Shown here piece by piece: positions 31,755-40,837 of a stretch of 64,000 nucleotides of DNA. Under the pieces are notes generated by a model. That model saw nothing but the letters and a program-made list of their open reading frames with translations, ran no database searches and was not told the DNA's origin. The stretch's first letter is position 1; every line of letters begins with the position of its first letter. The position numbers and the translations under genes were made by a program. This DNA comes from an uncultured Paracoccaceae bacterium (GTDB lineage Bacteria > Pseudomonadota > Alphaproteobacteria > Rhodobacterales > Rhodobacteraceae), in contig CANNFA010000001.1 of NCBI GenBank assembly GCA_947503765.1, positions 434,001 to 498,000 of the forward strand, written 5' to 3'.

Positions 31755-31937
31755 ATGCAGACACCCGACGACAGGACCGGCACGGCAGAGCGGCTTCTTG
31801 ACTGGGCGGTGTTCGGCACCGGCGCCTTCGCGCTGTCCACGGCGATCCTTGCGACGGCGTTCCTGCACCTGACCGACGGAATGGGCCGCGCCGCCCCGGT
31901 CGAACTCGCGCAAATGCAGCTCGACCCGAACGGTTAG
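31755..31937 (+). CDS. Small single-span membrane protein, unknown
   Basis: A 60-residue protein preceded by a strong ribosome-binding site (GGAAAGAGG, 6 bases before the ATG). It has one hydrophobic segment (about residues 17-40, AVFGTGAFALSTAILATAFL) and a short polar tail ending in MQLDPNG. I do not recognise a family. The organisation and the good site support a real small gene between the divergent GNAT gene and the convergent aspS gene, which ends 10 bases away. Confidence 0.6.
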   Translation: MQTPDDRTGTAERLLDWAVFGTGAFALSTAILATAFLHLTDGMGRAAPVELAQMQLDPNG

Positions 31938-31947
31938 ACAGCGCCGA

Positions 31948-33726
31948 TCACTCCTCGCGCGGCAGGACGCGCAGGCCAAGCTCCATGAGCTGCTCGGCGC
32001 TGGCTTCGGCCGGGGCCTCCATCATCAGGTCTTCGGCGCGCTGGTTCATCGGGAACAGCATGACCTCGCGGATGTTCTCCTCGTCGGCCAGCAGCATCAC
32101 GATCCGGTCGATCCCGGCGGCGCAGCCGCCGTGCGGCGGCGCGCCGTATTTGAAGGCACCCACCATGCCGCCGAAGCGTTTCGTGACCTCTTCGCGCGGA
32201 TAGCCGGCGATCTCGAAGGCCTTGAACATGATTTCGGGCTTGTGGTTGCGGATCGCGCCCGACAGGATTTCATAGCCGTTGCACGACAGGTCATACTGAT
32301 AGCCGACCACGTCCAGCGGGTCGCCATTCAGCGCCTCCATCCCGCCCTGCGGCATCGAGAACGGGTTGTGCTCGAAGTCGATGCGCCCGGTTTCCTCGTC
32401 GCGCTCGTAAAGCGGAAAATCGACGATCCAGGCAAAGGCGAACCGGTCCTGCTCGGTCAGGCCCAGTTCCTCGCCGATCACGTCGCGCGCCTTGCCAGCG
32501 ACCCGTTCGAAGGTGGCGGGCTTGCCGCCCAGGAAGAACGCCGCATCGCCGACACCAAGGCCAAGCTGCCGGCGGATCGCCTCGGTCCGCTCGGGGCCGA
32601 TATTCTTGGCCAGCGGGCCGGCGGCCTCGGTCTCGCCGTCCTTGTCGCGCCAGAAGATATAGCCCATCCCCGGCAGCCCTTCCTTCTGGGCAAAGGCGTT
32701 CATCCGGTCGCAGAACTTGCGGCTGCCGCCCGTGGGCGCGGGAATCGCGCGGATCTGGGTTCCGTCCTGCTCCAGCAGCTTGGCAAAGATCGCAAAGCCA
32801 GACCCGCGGAAATGCTCGGACACGTCCTGCATCTCGATCGGGTTGCGCAGGTCGGGCTTGTCGGTGCCGTATTTCAGCGCCGCCTCGGCATAGGTGATCT
32901 GCGGCCAGACCTCGTCGACCGTGCGGCCGCCGCCGAATTCCTCGAACACGCCGCGGATCACCGGGGTCACGGTGTCGAACACGTCCTGCTGGGTGACGAA
33001 GGACATCTCGACATCGAGCTGGTAGAAATCGGTGGGCGAGCGGTCGGCGCGCGGATCCTCGTCGCGAAAACACGGCGCGATCTGGAAATACTTGTCGAAG
33101 CCCGACACCATCAGCAGCTGCTTGAACTGCTGCGGCGCCTGCGGCAGCGCGTAGAAGCGGCCCGGATGCAGCCGGCTGGGCACCAGGAAATCGCGCGCGC
33201 CCTCGGGGCTGGAGGCGGTGATGATCGGCGTCTGGAATTCACGAAATCCGATGTCCCACATCCGCTTGCGGAACGAGGCGACGACGTCCGAGCGCAGCGT
33301 CATGTTGCGCTGCATCACCTCGCGGCGCAGGTCGAGATAGCGGTAGCGCAGGCGCGTTTCCTCGGGGTATTCCTGATCGCCGAACACCTGAAGCGGCAAT
33401 TCCTCGGCCGCGCTCAGAACCTCCATGTCGCGGATGAACACCTCGATCTCGCCGGTCGGGATCCGCGGGTTCACCAGGCTTTCGTCGCGCGCCTTGACCG
33501 TGCCGTCGATGCGGATGCACCATTCGGCGCGGACCTTTTCGACCTCGGCAAAGACCGGGCTGTCGGGATCGCACAGCACCTGGGTGACGCCGTAATGGTC
33601 GCGCAGGTCGATGAACAGCACCCCGCCATGGTCGCGCACCCGGTGCACCCAGCCGGCAAGGCGCACGGTGTCGCCCACATTGTCGCGTGTCAGGTCGGCG
33701 CAGGTATGGCTGCGAAAGGCGTGCAT
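31948..33726 (-). CDS. aspS: Aspartyl-tRNA synthetase
   Basis: A 592-residue class II synthetase that charges tRNA-Asp (or tRNA-Asp and tRNA-Asn if non-discriminating). The OB-fold anticodon-binding domain is at about residues 1-105. The catalytic core carries motif 1 ([16 protein letters not shown]), motif 2 ([19 protein letters not shown]), the bacterial GAD insert in the middle, and motif 3 ([14 protein letters not shown]). The length is standard for bacterial AspRS. The amide-forming route to Asn-tRNA cannot be judged because gatCAB is not in the window. Confidence 0.98.
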   Translation of the reverse strand: MHAFRSHTCADLTRDNVGDTVRLAGWVHRVRDHGGVLFIDLRDHYGVTQVLCDPDSPVFAEVEKVRAEWCIRIDGTVKARDESLVNPRIPTGEIEVFIRDMEVLSAAEELPLQVFGDQEYPEETRLRYRYLDLRREVMQRNMTLRSDVVASFRKRMWDIGFREFQTPIITASSPEGARDFLVPSRLHPGRFYALPQAPQQFKQLLMVSGFDKYFQIAPCFRDEDPRADRSPTDFYQLDVEMSFVTQQDVFDTVTPVIRGVFEEFGGGRTVDEVWPQITYAEAALKYGTDKPDLRNPIEMQDVSEHFRGSGFAIFAKLLEQDGTQIRAIPAPTGGSRKFCDRMNAFAQKEGLPGMGYIFWRDKDGETEAAGPLAKNIGPERTEAIRRQLGLGVGDAAFFLGGKPATFERVAGKARDVIGEELGLTEQDRFAFAWIVDFPLYERDEETGRIDFEHNPFSMPQGGMEALNGDPLDVVGYQYDLSCNGYEILSGAIRNHKPEIMFKAFEIAGYPREEVTKRFGGMVGAFKYGAPPHGGCAAGIDRIVMLLADEENIREVMLFPMNQRAEDLMMEAPAEASAEQLMELGLRVLPREE

Positions 33727-33993
33727 GGAAAAACCCCTGGATGCGTCTGGCGGACTGCGCGCGATACACCGCGTGGGGCCGGGGAAGTCAAGGGAGCGAA
33801 AAATACCCGCTGCCGGGAACCGTCATCGGCGGGAAGGCGTTCGTATTCGACAGGACTGTGTACCGTCGTGGACAAGCGGCAGGTTTTTTTGCAGTCTTGA
33901 GGCGATCTTTCTCATTCCAGGCGCCAAGGCGGGTCGCGGAAAGCCCTTGGCGCCAGTCGGCACGGGGCCGGCGGGACGACAAGGGGGTGAATG

Positions 33994-35241
33994 ATGGTTG
34001 AGCGACTATTCGACAGGATGCTGCGCACCTTGATGCAGAAAAACGCGTTGCGGGTGACCTTTCCCGACGGGACGACTCGCGATTACGGGGACGGCACGCC
34101 CGACCCGGTGCATGTGACCATTCATGACCGCAAGACGCTGCGGCGGCTCGGGGTCAATCCCGAACTGGGGCTGGGCGAGTCCTACATGAACGGCGCGCTG
34201 ACCATCGAGAACGACGACCTGCACGGCCTGTTCTCGGCGGTTCTGGTGAACATGGCCGAGGGGCACCGCACCGCCCTGCAGGAGGCGCATGGCGCGCTGC
34301 GTTCGGCCGGGCGCTGGATCGCGCATTATAACCCGGCGCGGCGGTCGCGGCGCAACGTGGCGCATCACTACGACCTGTCGGGGCAGCTTTACGATCTGTT
34401 CCTCGATTGCGACAAGCAGTATTCCTGCGCCTATTTCCGGTCGCCGGACGACACGCTGGACCAGGCGCAGGCGCAGAAGAAGGCGCATATCGCCGGCAAG
34501 CTGCTGATCGAGCCAGGGATGCGCGTGCTGGATATCGGCTGCGGCTGGGGCGGCATGGGCCTGACACTGGCGCGCGATTTCGGCGCAAGCGTCGTCGGCG
34601 TCACCCTGTCCGAGGAACAGCACAAGATCGCCCGCGCCCGTGCCCGCGCCGAGGGGCTTGAGGATCGCGTGGATTTCCGGCTGATGGATTACCGCGACGT
34701 GGACGAGACCTTCGACCGGATCGTCTCGGTCGGCATGTTCGAGCATCTCGGCAGCCGGCATTTCCGCGAGTATTTCCGCCATGTCCGCGGCAAGCTGACC
34801 GAGGACGGCGTCGCGCTGATCCACACGATCGGGCGCACCTCGCCGCCCGGCACCACCAATCCGTGGATCGCCAAGTACATCTTTCCCGGCGGCTATACCC
34901 CGTCGATGTCCGAGGTGATGAAGGCGATCGAGAAGGAGGATCTGTATCCGACCGATGTCGAGGTCTGGCGCCTGCACTACGCCGAGACGCTGCGCCACTG
35001 GTACGAGCGGTTCATGGCGAACCGCGACCGGGTGCGCGAGATCTACGACGAACGGTTCTGCCGGATGTGGAAATTCTACCTTGTCGCCTGCGAGATGACC
35101 TTCCGGCTGAACCGGCAATGCGTGTTCCAGTTCCAGCTTGCCCGCCGGCAGGAGGCCGTGCCGCTGACCCGCGACTACCTGTACCGCGAGGACGCATCGG
35201 AACCTGCGCGCGCCCCGGCGGCGTCTCATGCGGCCGAGTGA
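33994..35241 (+). CDS. cfa: Cyclopropane-fatty-acyl-phospholipid synthase family protein
   Basis: A 415-residue enzyme that adds a methylene group from S-adenosylmethionine across double bonds of membrane lipid chains. The N-terminal domain is followed by RRNVAHHYDLSGQLYDLFLD, the SAM-binding VLDIGCGWGGMG, GVTLSEEQHKIA, and the active-site region near the C-terminus, including NRQCVFQFQLARRQ with a conserved cysteine. Two start codons lie in tandem (33991 and 33994). The second has the better spacing to GGGGGTG. In R. sphaeroides a cfa gene belongs to the singlet-oxygen response, but I find no convincing sigma-E promoter here. Confidence 0.94.
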   Translation: MVERLFDRMLRTLMQKNALRVTFPDGTTRDYGDGTPDPVHVTIHDRKTLRRLGVNPELGLGESYMNGALTIENDDLHGLFSAVLVNMAEGHRTALQEAHGALRSAGRWIAHYNPARRSRRNVAHHYDLSGQLYDLFLDCDKQYSCAYFRSPDDTLDQAQAQKKAHIAGKLLIEPGMRVLDIGCGWGGMGLTLARDFGASVVGVTLSEEQHKIARARARAEGLEDRVDFRLMDYRDVDETFDRIVSVGMFEHLGSRHFREYFRHVRGKLTEDGVALIHTIGRTSPPGTTNPWIAKYIFPGGYTPSMSEVMKAIEKEDLYPTDVEVWRLHYAETLRHWYERFMANRDRVREIYDERFCRMWKFYLVACEMTFRLNRQCVFQFQLARRQEAVPLTRDYLYREDASEPARAPAASHAAE

Positions 35242-35369
35242 CGACGCGGGCCCTGGCGGCGGCGGGGGCAATCCCCGGCGCCACTGTGCGCGATACGTCG
35301 ACAATCCCGCTGTTTCCCGATTGCCACAGGGTGCGTCGAGACAATGCCGCAAATTCGCCGTATTTGATG

Positions 35370-35476
35370 CGTAGCCTGGGGCTACAAACAAGAAGAAAAG
35401 AACGAGTTCCGGCGTTGTGTGTGCGCCACCATTTTCCTCCCTGACTGGACGGGCCGCCTTGGGCGGCTCTTTTTTT
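35370..35476 (+). ncRNA. Possible small RNA or 3' UTR fragment ending at an intrinsic terminator
   Basis: The intergenic region after cfa carries a small hairpin (GTAGCC-TGG-GGCTAC, about 35371-35385), a CCTCCC segment (35437-35442), and a strong terminator at 35451-35476, more than 200 bases after the cfa stop. Such distance suggests either a long 3' UTR or a separate small RNA. No clear promoter could be assigned. Confidence 0.35.
35451..35476 (+). terminator. Strong intrinsic terminator downstream of cfa
   Basis: GCCGCC (35453-35458), TTG, GGCGGC (35462-35467), extended by one G-U and one G-C pair, followed by CTCTTTTTTT. It reads on the + strand. Confidence 0.88.
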
Positions 35477-35502
35477 CTTCCGCGCCCGGCAGGGCGTCGG
35501 CG

Positions 35503-36177
35503 TCACTCCGCGCCATCCTCCAGCGGCGCGATCAGGTCCGCCCCCTGCGCCCGGTTGGAATTGACCGCCCGTCCCACCCGCCGAGCCGACACCGCCATGC
35601 CCGGCGCATCCCGCAGCAGCCGCGCCGCGCCCTTCCCCGCCTCTCCCAGCCAGAGCGGCCAGTCCGCCTCGGCCAGGGTTGCCGGCATCCGGTGGTGGAT
35701 CCTGGTCATCGCGCCCGCCGCGGGCACCGTCACGATGGCACAGGTGGTCAGCGCATCGCCGCCGCCTTCCCAGACCTGCCAGATCCCGGCAAAGGCCAGC
35801 GGCGCGCCATCCGCGCGGGTGATGTACCAGGGCAGACGGCGCCCGTCCGCGTCCTTCGTCCACTCGTAGAACCCGCTTGCCGGGATCAGGCAGCGCCGCG
35901 CGCGGCAGGCGGCGCGAAAGGCCGGCTTCTCCGCCAGCGTCTCGGCCCGCGCATTGATCAGCAGCGGGCCGTCCGAGGGTGCCTTGTACCAATGCGGCAC
36001 GAAGCCCCAGCGCATCGCCGACAGGCGCCGCGTTCCCTCGGCCGAGGTGACGGCGAACACGTCATCCGTGGGACAGACATTGTAGTTCGGCACCTGCGGC
36101 AAATCGTTCGCCGGCGCCGCCCCGAACAATTGCGCCATGGCGTCCGGCGGCAATGTGATCGCAAATCGTCCGCACAT
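35503..36177 (-). CDS. yedK: SOS response-associated peptidase (HMCES/YedK family)
   Basis: A 224-residue protein that covalently traps abasic sites in single-stranded DNA through its N-terminal cysteine. C2 directly follows the initiator methionine (MCGRFAI), and N75 (INARAET), E105 (SGFYEW) and H161/H162 (IHHRMP) are the other conserved active-site residues. All match the SRAP fold. The gene is alone on its strand, with a family A repeat just upstream. Confidence 0.96.
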   Translation of the reverse strand: MCGRFAITLPPDAMAQLFGAAPANDLPQVPNYNVCPTDDVFAVTSAEGTRRLSAMRWGFVPHWYKAPSDGPLLINARAETLAEKPAFRAACRARRCLIPASGFYEWTKDADGRRLPWYITRADGAPLAFAGIWQVWEGGGDALTTCAIVTVPAAGAMTRIHHRMPATLAEADWPLWLGEAGKGAARLLRDAPGMAVSARRVGRAVNSNRAQGADLIAPLEDGAE

Positions 36178-36207
36178 ATCCCCATCCGCGCCAAAGCGCC
36201 GCGCTGT

Positions 36208-36262
36208 TCCTCATCTTGCCCCAAATACCTCGGGGAGGTCCGGAGGGGCAGAGCCCCTCCGG
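36208..36262. repeat. Intergenic repeat, family A (subtype 1, minus orientation)
   Basis: TCATCTTGCCCCAAATACC, then TCGGGG, then hairpin CCGGAGGGG (36240-36248) / CCCCTCCGG (36254-36262). It shares its first 25 bases with the copy at 10483, while the hairpin stem is different in sequence. Confidence 0.75.
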
Positions 36263-36266
36263 CGAT

Positions 36267-36668
36267 CTATTGCAACACGTCGCCACGGTCGTATTCCGCC
36301 CATTCCGAGCTGCCGTCGTCATAGGTCAGCTCGACCCGCAGCGATTTCACCGACCCAAGCGGAAAGCCGGTATAGGGCACGATCTCCGCCCCGATCTCGG
36401 AAAATGTCCCGTCGCCGTCGCAGGGCGCGGTCTGCCAGACCTTCGGCTTGCCGTCATTGACCCGGTAGCGGATCTGCTCGATCCCGCACCGATAGACCTC
36501 GAGCAGGGTGAAATACAGCAGATCCTGCCCGTCATATTCGCGCAGCGACACCCATTGCGGCTTGATCATCTTCAGGATCGGCTTCACCTGCTCGGACGTG
36601 TCGAACTGCGCCGCGCCGGGCCCGGCGGCAAGCGCCGCGGCGAGCGTCAGCATCCCCAAAAGCCGCAT
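36267..36668 (-). CDS. Exported protein of unknown function
   Basis: A 133-residue protein with a signal peptide (residues 1-20, cut after AGPGAAQ). The mature part has no membrane span. It contains two cysteines (YRCGIEQ and TAPCDGDG) about 22 residues apart that could pair in the periplasm, and a repeated mixture of beta-strand-like stretches (LRVELTYDDGSSEWAEYD near the end). I do not recognise the family. Its neighbours give no hint about its role. Confidence 0.7.
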   Translation of the reverse strand: MRLLGMLTLAAALAAGPGAAQFDTSEQVKPILKMIKPQWVSLREYDGQDLLYFTLLEVYRCGIEQIRYRVNDGKPKVWQTAPCDGDGTFSEIGAEIVPYTGFPLGSVKSLRVELTYDDGSSEWAEYDRGDVLQ

Positions 36669-36749
36669 CGCAAAATCCTTTCATCAATCCAGTCTTTTGG
36701 GCGGGACCGATCCCGCCTATAGTCCGGCCGGAACCGCACGGGCAGCAGC

Positions 36750-37754
36750 ATGGCGAAAAAACGCGGCAAAGGCCAACCTTTCAACGTGATGATCGTCGGG
36801 CAATCCGGGCGGCTGGCCTATGAGGCGGCGCTGTTCGCCGCCAGCCTGCGCCATTCGGACCCGGATTTCGCGGGCCGGCTGATCGTGGCCGAACCGCAGC
36901 CCGGCCCGCTCTGGCCCAACGATCCGCGCATCCCCGAGGGCGAGCTGCGCGCGCTGCTGGCCGAGCTGGGGGCAGAGATCGTGCCGTTCGAATCGCGCCA
37001 TTTCGGGCGGAAATACCCCTATGGCAACAAGATCGAGGGGCTGTTCGCCCTGCCCGCAGGCGAGCCGTTCGTGTTCTTCGACACCGACACGCTGATCACC
37101 GGCAAGCTGTCGGCGGTGCCGTTCGATTTCGACCGGCCCTGCGCCTCGCTCCGGGTCGAGGGGACATGGCCCCAGCCAGAGCTTTACGGGCCGGGCTATG
37201 CCGGGATCTGGGGCGCGCTCTACGACCGGTTCGGGCTGGACATCGGCCCCACGATCGACACGGCCCAGCCCGAGGAATACTGGCGGCGGTTCATGTATTT
37301 CAACGCCGGGTTCTTCTTCTTCCGCTGCCCGCACGAATTCGGGCAGCGGTTCCTCGACTATGCGCTGTCGGTGCGGGACGACCCGCCGCCCGAACTGGTG
37401 GGCCAGTCGCTCGATCCGTGGCTCGACCAGATCGTGCTGCCACTGGTCATCCATTCGCTGGGCGGCGCGCGGCAGACCCTGCCCGAGGGGCTTCTGGACG
37501 GCACGGTGAGCTGCCACTACCGGCTGTTCCCGATGCTCTATGCGCGCGAGGCCGACGCGGTCGTGGACGTGCTGGAAACCGTTGCCGCGCCGAACCGCAT
37601 CAAGAAGGTGCTCAAGGGTCACGAGCCGATCAAGCGTATGGTCTTCCAGCGCAAGGGCCACAAGGTGCGCGCGCTGTTCGACCGCGATCACCTGCCGCGC
37701 CGCGAACAGGTGATCCGCAACCGGATCAAGAAGGAAAACCTCTGGATGCGGTAG
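36750..37754 (+). CDS. Uncharacterised protein with glycosyltransferase-like features
   Basis: A 334-residue soluble protein. The N-terminus (FNVMIVGQSGRLAYEAALFAASL) looks like a nucleotide-binding strand-loop, and VFFDTDTLITG near residue 117 resembles the DxD metal site of GT-A glycosyltransferases. FNAGFFFFRCP and YDYALS-like segments follow. The C-terminal part is very basic (KKVLKGHEPIKRMVFQRKGHKV). I infer a sugar transferase acting in the cytoplasm, but the evidence is the DxD and overall look only. It has no obvious partner gene. Confidence 0.65.
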   Translation: MAKKRGKGQPFNVMIVGQSGRLAYEAALFAASLRHSDPDFAGRLIVAEPQPGPLWPNDPRIPEGELRALLAELGAEIVPFESRHFGRKYPYGNKIEGLFALPAGEPFVFFDTDTLITGKLSAVPFDFDRPCASLRVEGTWPQPELYGPGYAGIWGALYDRFGLDIGPTIDTAQPEEYWRRFMYFNAGFFFFRCPHEFGQRFLDYALSVRDDPPPELVGQSLDPWLDQIVLPLVIHSLGGARQTLPEGLLDGTVSCHYRLFPMLYAREADAVVDVLETVAAPNRIKKVLKGHEPIKRMVFQRKGHKVRALFDRDHLPRREQVIRNRIKKENLWMR

Positions 37755-37992
37755 TGCGCGGCCTTCCCGCACGGCGCGCCTCGACCCGCGCCAACAAAGG
37801 CGAGCCGCGCGAGCGCCTGGCCGAGGGATGGCGCTGCAACGGTCGTTCGGCTTGGTTTATCCAGGCCGCAATCGCACGACATCCGGGCATCGCGCAAACG
37901 CCGACAAAGCGCCAGCCCGCCGGACCGGGCAGGCGCTCGCGCGGCGGCCTGCGGCCTTGTCCCGCGCGCGGCGATGCGCGGCACCGCCACGC

Positions 37993-39363
37993 TTAGACCG
38001 GCACCGCCCCGCCGCCGGCCCGTGCCGCGCTGCGGAACCGTGCCAGCAGCGTCACCGCCGCCAGCGCCAGCCCCACGACCAGGCCCAGCCAGACCCCCAT
38101 CGCCCCGAGGCCCAGCACAAAGCCCATCACATAGCTGGCCGGCATCCCGATCACCCAGTAGGAGATGCCGGCATAGATCATCGGCCATTTCGTGTCCTGC
38201 AACCCGCGCAGCAGGCCCAGCGCCACCACCTGCAACCCGTCCACCAGCTGGAACAGCGCCGCCACCATCAGCAGCGTCGTGCCGATGGCGACGATGGCCG
38301 GCCGCTCGGGATCGGACGGGTCGATGAACAGGCCGACCAGCAGTTCGGGCATGGTCAGGTACAGCGTCACCGTCACGGCAGAGAAGCAGACCGACAGCGC
38401 GATCGCCGCGCGCGCGCCCGTCAGCAGCGCCGGCCGGTCGCCGCGGCCCAGCGCCGAGCCGGCACGCACCGTCGCCGCCTGGCTCAGCCCGACATGCACC
38501 ATGAAGGTGATCGCCGTCAGTTGCAGCGCCACGCCATGCGCCGCCAGCGGCTGTGCGCCCAGCCAGCCGATCATCACCGAGGCGGCCGAAAACAGCCCGC
38601 TTTCGGCCAGGTTGGTCAGCCCGATCGGCCAGCCCAGCCGCGCCACCCGCCCGAACGCTTCGCCATCGGGCCGCCACAGACGGGTGAACAGCGCGTGTTC
38701 CGGCGTCACCCGCGCGGCATAGACCGCGAACACCCCCAGCCCGACGAGGTTGGCGATGACCGAAGCGATGGCCGCACCGCGCAGGCCCAGTTCGGGAAAG
38801 CCCAGATTGCCGAAGATCAGCGCCCAGTTGACACCCACGTTCAGCACCGCGGTCGCCACTGTGATCCACAGCACCGACTGGCTGCGCTCCAGCGCGGCAA
38901 GGTAGCTTTTCAGCACCATCATCAGCAGCGCCGGGATCATCGCGAAAGCGGCGATGCGCATGTAGCGTTCGGCAAGCATGGATGTCTCGGGCGATTGCCC
39001 CAGCGCCAGGAACAGCGGCTCCGACCAGATCAGCGCCGGCATCACCGCCAGCCCGAACAGCGCCGACAGCCACATTCCCATCCGGGTGACGCGGCGCACC
39101 TGCGTGTCGTCGCCCGCGCCCAGCGCCGAGGCGACCATCGGCAGCACCGCGAACGCAAAGCCCGAGCCGACGATGAAACACAGGAACCAGACCGACTGCG
39201 CCAGCGTCATCGCGGCAAGCGCGGTGACATCGTACCAGCCCAGCATCACCGTGTCGGTGGCCACGATGGCGATCTGCGCCAGGTGGCTGCCGATCAGCGG
39301 CACACCCAGCACCAGCAGTCCGCGCAGATGCGGCCGGTATGTGGCGAAGACGGTCGTCATCAC
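37993..39363 (-). CDS. MATE family efflux transporter
   Basis: A 456-residue membrane protein with about 12 hydrophobic segments and the MATE (NorM-like) pattern. Members use sodium or proton gradients to export drugs and cationic compounds. Typical parts are LLVLGVPLIGSHLAQIA, TVMLGWYDVTALAAM, GSGFAFAVLPMVASALGAGD, and the second-half repeat GVALQLTAITFMVHVGLSQAATVRAG. It is upstream-adjacent to a methyltransferase and an isomerase on the same strand. The substrate cannot be read from sequence. Confidence 0.93.
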   Translation of the reverse strand: MMTTVFATYRPHLRGLLVLGVPLIGSHLAQIAIVATDTVMLGWYDVTALAAMTLAQSVWFLCFIVGSGFAFAVLPMVASALGAGDDTQVRRVTRMGMWLSALFGLAVMPALIWSEPLFLALGQSPETSMLAERYMRIAAFAMIPALLMMVLKSYLAALERSQSVLWITVATAVLNVGVNWALIFGNLGFPELGLRGAAIASVIANLVGLGVFAVYAARVTPEHALFTRLWRPDGEAFGRVARLGWPIGLTNLAESGLFSAASVMIGWLGAQPLAAHGVALQLTAITFMVHVGLSQAATVRAGSALGRGDRPALLTGARAAIALSVCFSAVTVTLYLTMPELLVGLFIDPSDPERPAIVAIGTTLLMVAALFQLVDGLQVVALGLLRGLQDTKWPMIYAGISYWVIGMPASYVMGFVLGLGAMGVWLGLVVGLALAAVTLLARFRSAARAGGGAVPV

Positions 39364-39405
39364 CGGCGATTACGCCAAGCCCGGCGCAGCGGCAAGACAG
39401 CGCGC

Positions 39406-40032
39406 TCAGCCGCCCGGCTTGACACCCACGAAATCGACCATCGCGGCCAGCCCGCTATGCCCCGCGCCGCTGTCCACATGGGCATCGTAATCAGCCATGT
39501 GCAGCGGCAGATAGCCGGGAAAGGCGGCGCGCAGCATGTCCAGCGTGTACATGTTGGCCCGCTCGGGCGGGCCGCCGGTGCCGTAATCCACCTGCCTCGG
39601 GGCGAAGCCGTGCAGCAAGAGCAGGCCGCCGGGGCGCAGCGCGGTATCGAGCCCGGCAAAGATGCGCGCGCGCATCTGCGGCGCGGCGAACTGGATGTAC
39701 ACGGCCAGTACGGCGTCGTAGGTGCGCGCCGACCAGTCCCAGTCCGCGATGTCGGCATGCCGGAAATCGACCCGGACACCCCTGTCCGCCGCCAGCGCGC
39801 GCGCCTTGTCCAGCCCGCGCGTCGAGGCATCCATCGCCGTCACGTCCAGCCCGCGCGCGGCGAGCCAGACAGAGTTGCGCCCTTCGCCGTCGGCGACGGC
39901 CAGCACGCGGCTGCCGGACGGCAGATCCGCCGCGTGCCGCGTCACGAAATCGGCCGGCGCGGTGCCATAGAAATAGTCGGGCCGGTCGAACCGTGCGTCC
40001 CACGCCGCCCCGGCATCGCGCGTTCCGGTCAT
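39406..40032 (-). CDS. Class I SAM-dependent methyltransferase
   Basis: A 208-residue methyltransferase with the Rossmann fold. Motif I is VLAVADGEGRNSVWLA, then the acidic loop LDVTAMDAS, then ADIADWDW, and motif LRPGGLLLLHGF. The opening WDARFDRPDYFYGTAPADFV recalls the TehB/thiopurine group of small-molecule methyltransferases. The substrate is unknown. It lies 14 bases after the FKBP isomerase gene and 42 bases before the MATE gene, so the three may form an operon. Confidence 0.88.
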   Translation of the reverse strand: MTGTRDAGAAWDARFDRPDYFYGTAPADFVTRHAADLPSGSRVLAVADGEGRNSVWLAARGLDVTAMDASTRGLDKARALAADRGVRVDFRHADIADWDWSARTYDAVLAVYIQFAAPQMRARIFAGLDTALRPGGLLLLHGFAPRQVDYGTGGPPERANMYTLDMLRAAFPGYLPLHMADYDAHVDSGAGHSGLAAMVDFVGVKPGG

Positions 40033-40046
40033 GCCGTCACCCGCCC

Positions 40047-40475
40047 TCAGACGATCTCGACCAGTTCGACGTCGAAGGTCAGGTCGCGGCCCGCAAGCGG
40101 GTGGTTGGCGTCAAGCGTGATCTCGGTATCGGTCGCGCCGGTCACGACCACCGGAATCGCCTGCCCCTCGGGGGTCTGCATCTGTAGCTGGGTGCCCGGA
40201 TCGGTGGGAATATCCGCGGGGATCTTGTCGCGCGGAACGGTCTGTACGCGCGACGGATCGTGGTCGCCATAGGCATGTTCCGGCGCGATCTTGACCTGCT
40301 TCTGCTCGCCCGGTTCCATGCCCGAGATCTCGCGGTCGAGTCCGGGGATGATCTGGCCCGATCCGACGGTGAATTCCAGCGGGTCACGGCCCGCCGACGA
40401 ATCGAACGTCGTGCCGTCGTCGAGGGTACCGGTATAGTGGACGCGGACGGTGTCTCCGGCCTTGGCCTCTGTCAT
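40047..40475 (-). CDS. FKBP-type peptidyl-prolyl isomerase, SlyD-like
   Basis: A 142-residue protein with an FKBP domain (VRVHYTGTLDDGTTFDSS, FTVGSGQIIPGLDREISGM) and an inserted IF domain (about residues 65-125), which in SlyD acts as a chaperone. The last strand returns to the FKBP fold (LTFDVELVEIV). The histidine-rich metal-binding tail of E. coli SlyD is missing. The start at 40475 has the site CAGGAG 7 bases upstream and is better than the earlier in-frame codon at 40562. Confidence 0.9.
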   Translation of the reverse strand: MTEAKAGDTVRVHYTGTLDDGTTFDSSAGRDPLEFTVGSGQIIPGLDREISGMEPGEQKQVKIAPEHAYGDHDPSRVQTVPRDKIPADIPTDPGTQLQMQTPEGQAIPVVVTGATDTEITLDANHPLAGRDLTFDVELVEIV

Positions 40476-40631
40476 GGGGAACTCCTGATATGGGGATTGG
40501 GAATTTGCCGAGGCCGCATCCGGCGGGTTCTCGGTCGTCATGGCCCTGAAACTTGCAGCCATGTTTGCGATTGTAAACCCCGCCGGCCGGCGCGGGACGC
40601 GGGGGCACCGTCTCCTGCCGCCTTTTGCGCG

Positions 40632-40783
40632 GCGAGACCCCGGCGCGGCCGCCCCTGGGTGGGCGCTTGCGTGACTGGCAAGCGGCGCACTTTATCCTCG
40701 CCTTCCCGCATACCCTCGCTTCGGCGCTCATTGTCTGAACAGGCGCCCGCCCGAGGGAAGGGCGGGCGCGGCGGGGGCTGGTC
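40632..40783. repeat. Intergenic repeat, family B (single diverged copy)
   Basis: A GC-rich element with CCCCTGGGTGGGCGC, TTTATCCTCGCCTTCCCGCA, and a perfect 10-base-pair hairpin GCGCCCGCCC (40743-40752) / GGGCGGGCGC (40760-40769), ending GCGGGGGCTGGTCGC. It is related to the two tandem copies at 49537-49908. Apart from this repeat, the 362-base gap to 40838 shows nothing else. Confidence 0.65.
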
Positions 40784-40837
40784 GCGGTGTAATCGTCCTT
40801 AACGGAGGCTGGCGCCCCCCACCTTCACGCGCGGCGC

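Noticed and set aside
32131-33900. A 589-codon + strand frame antisense to aspS
   Set aside because: aspS has all three class II synthetase motifs. The antisense frame is low-complexity and featureless.
33727-33990. RpoE-type (singlet oxygen) promoter upstream of cfa
   Set aside because: The best fit, CGATC followed 16-17 bases later by CAAGG, has too many mismatches to the TGATC-N18-TAAGA pattern to stand.
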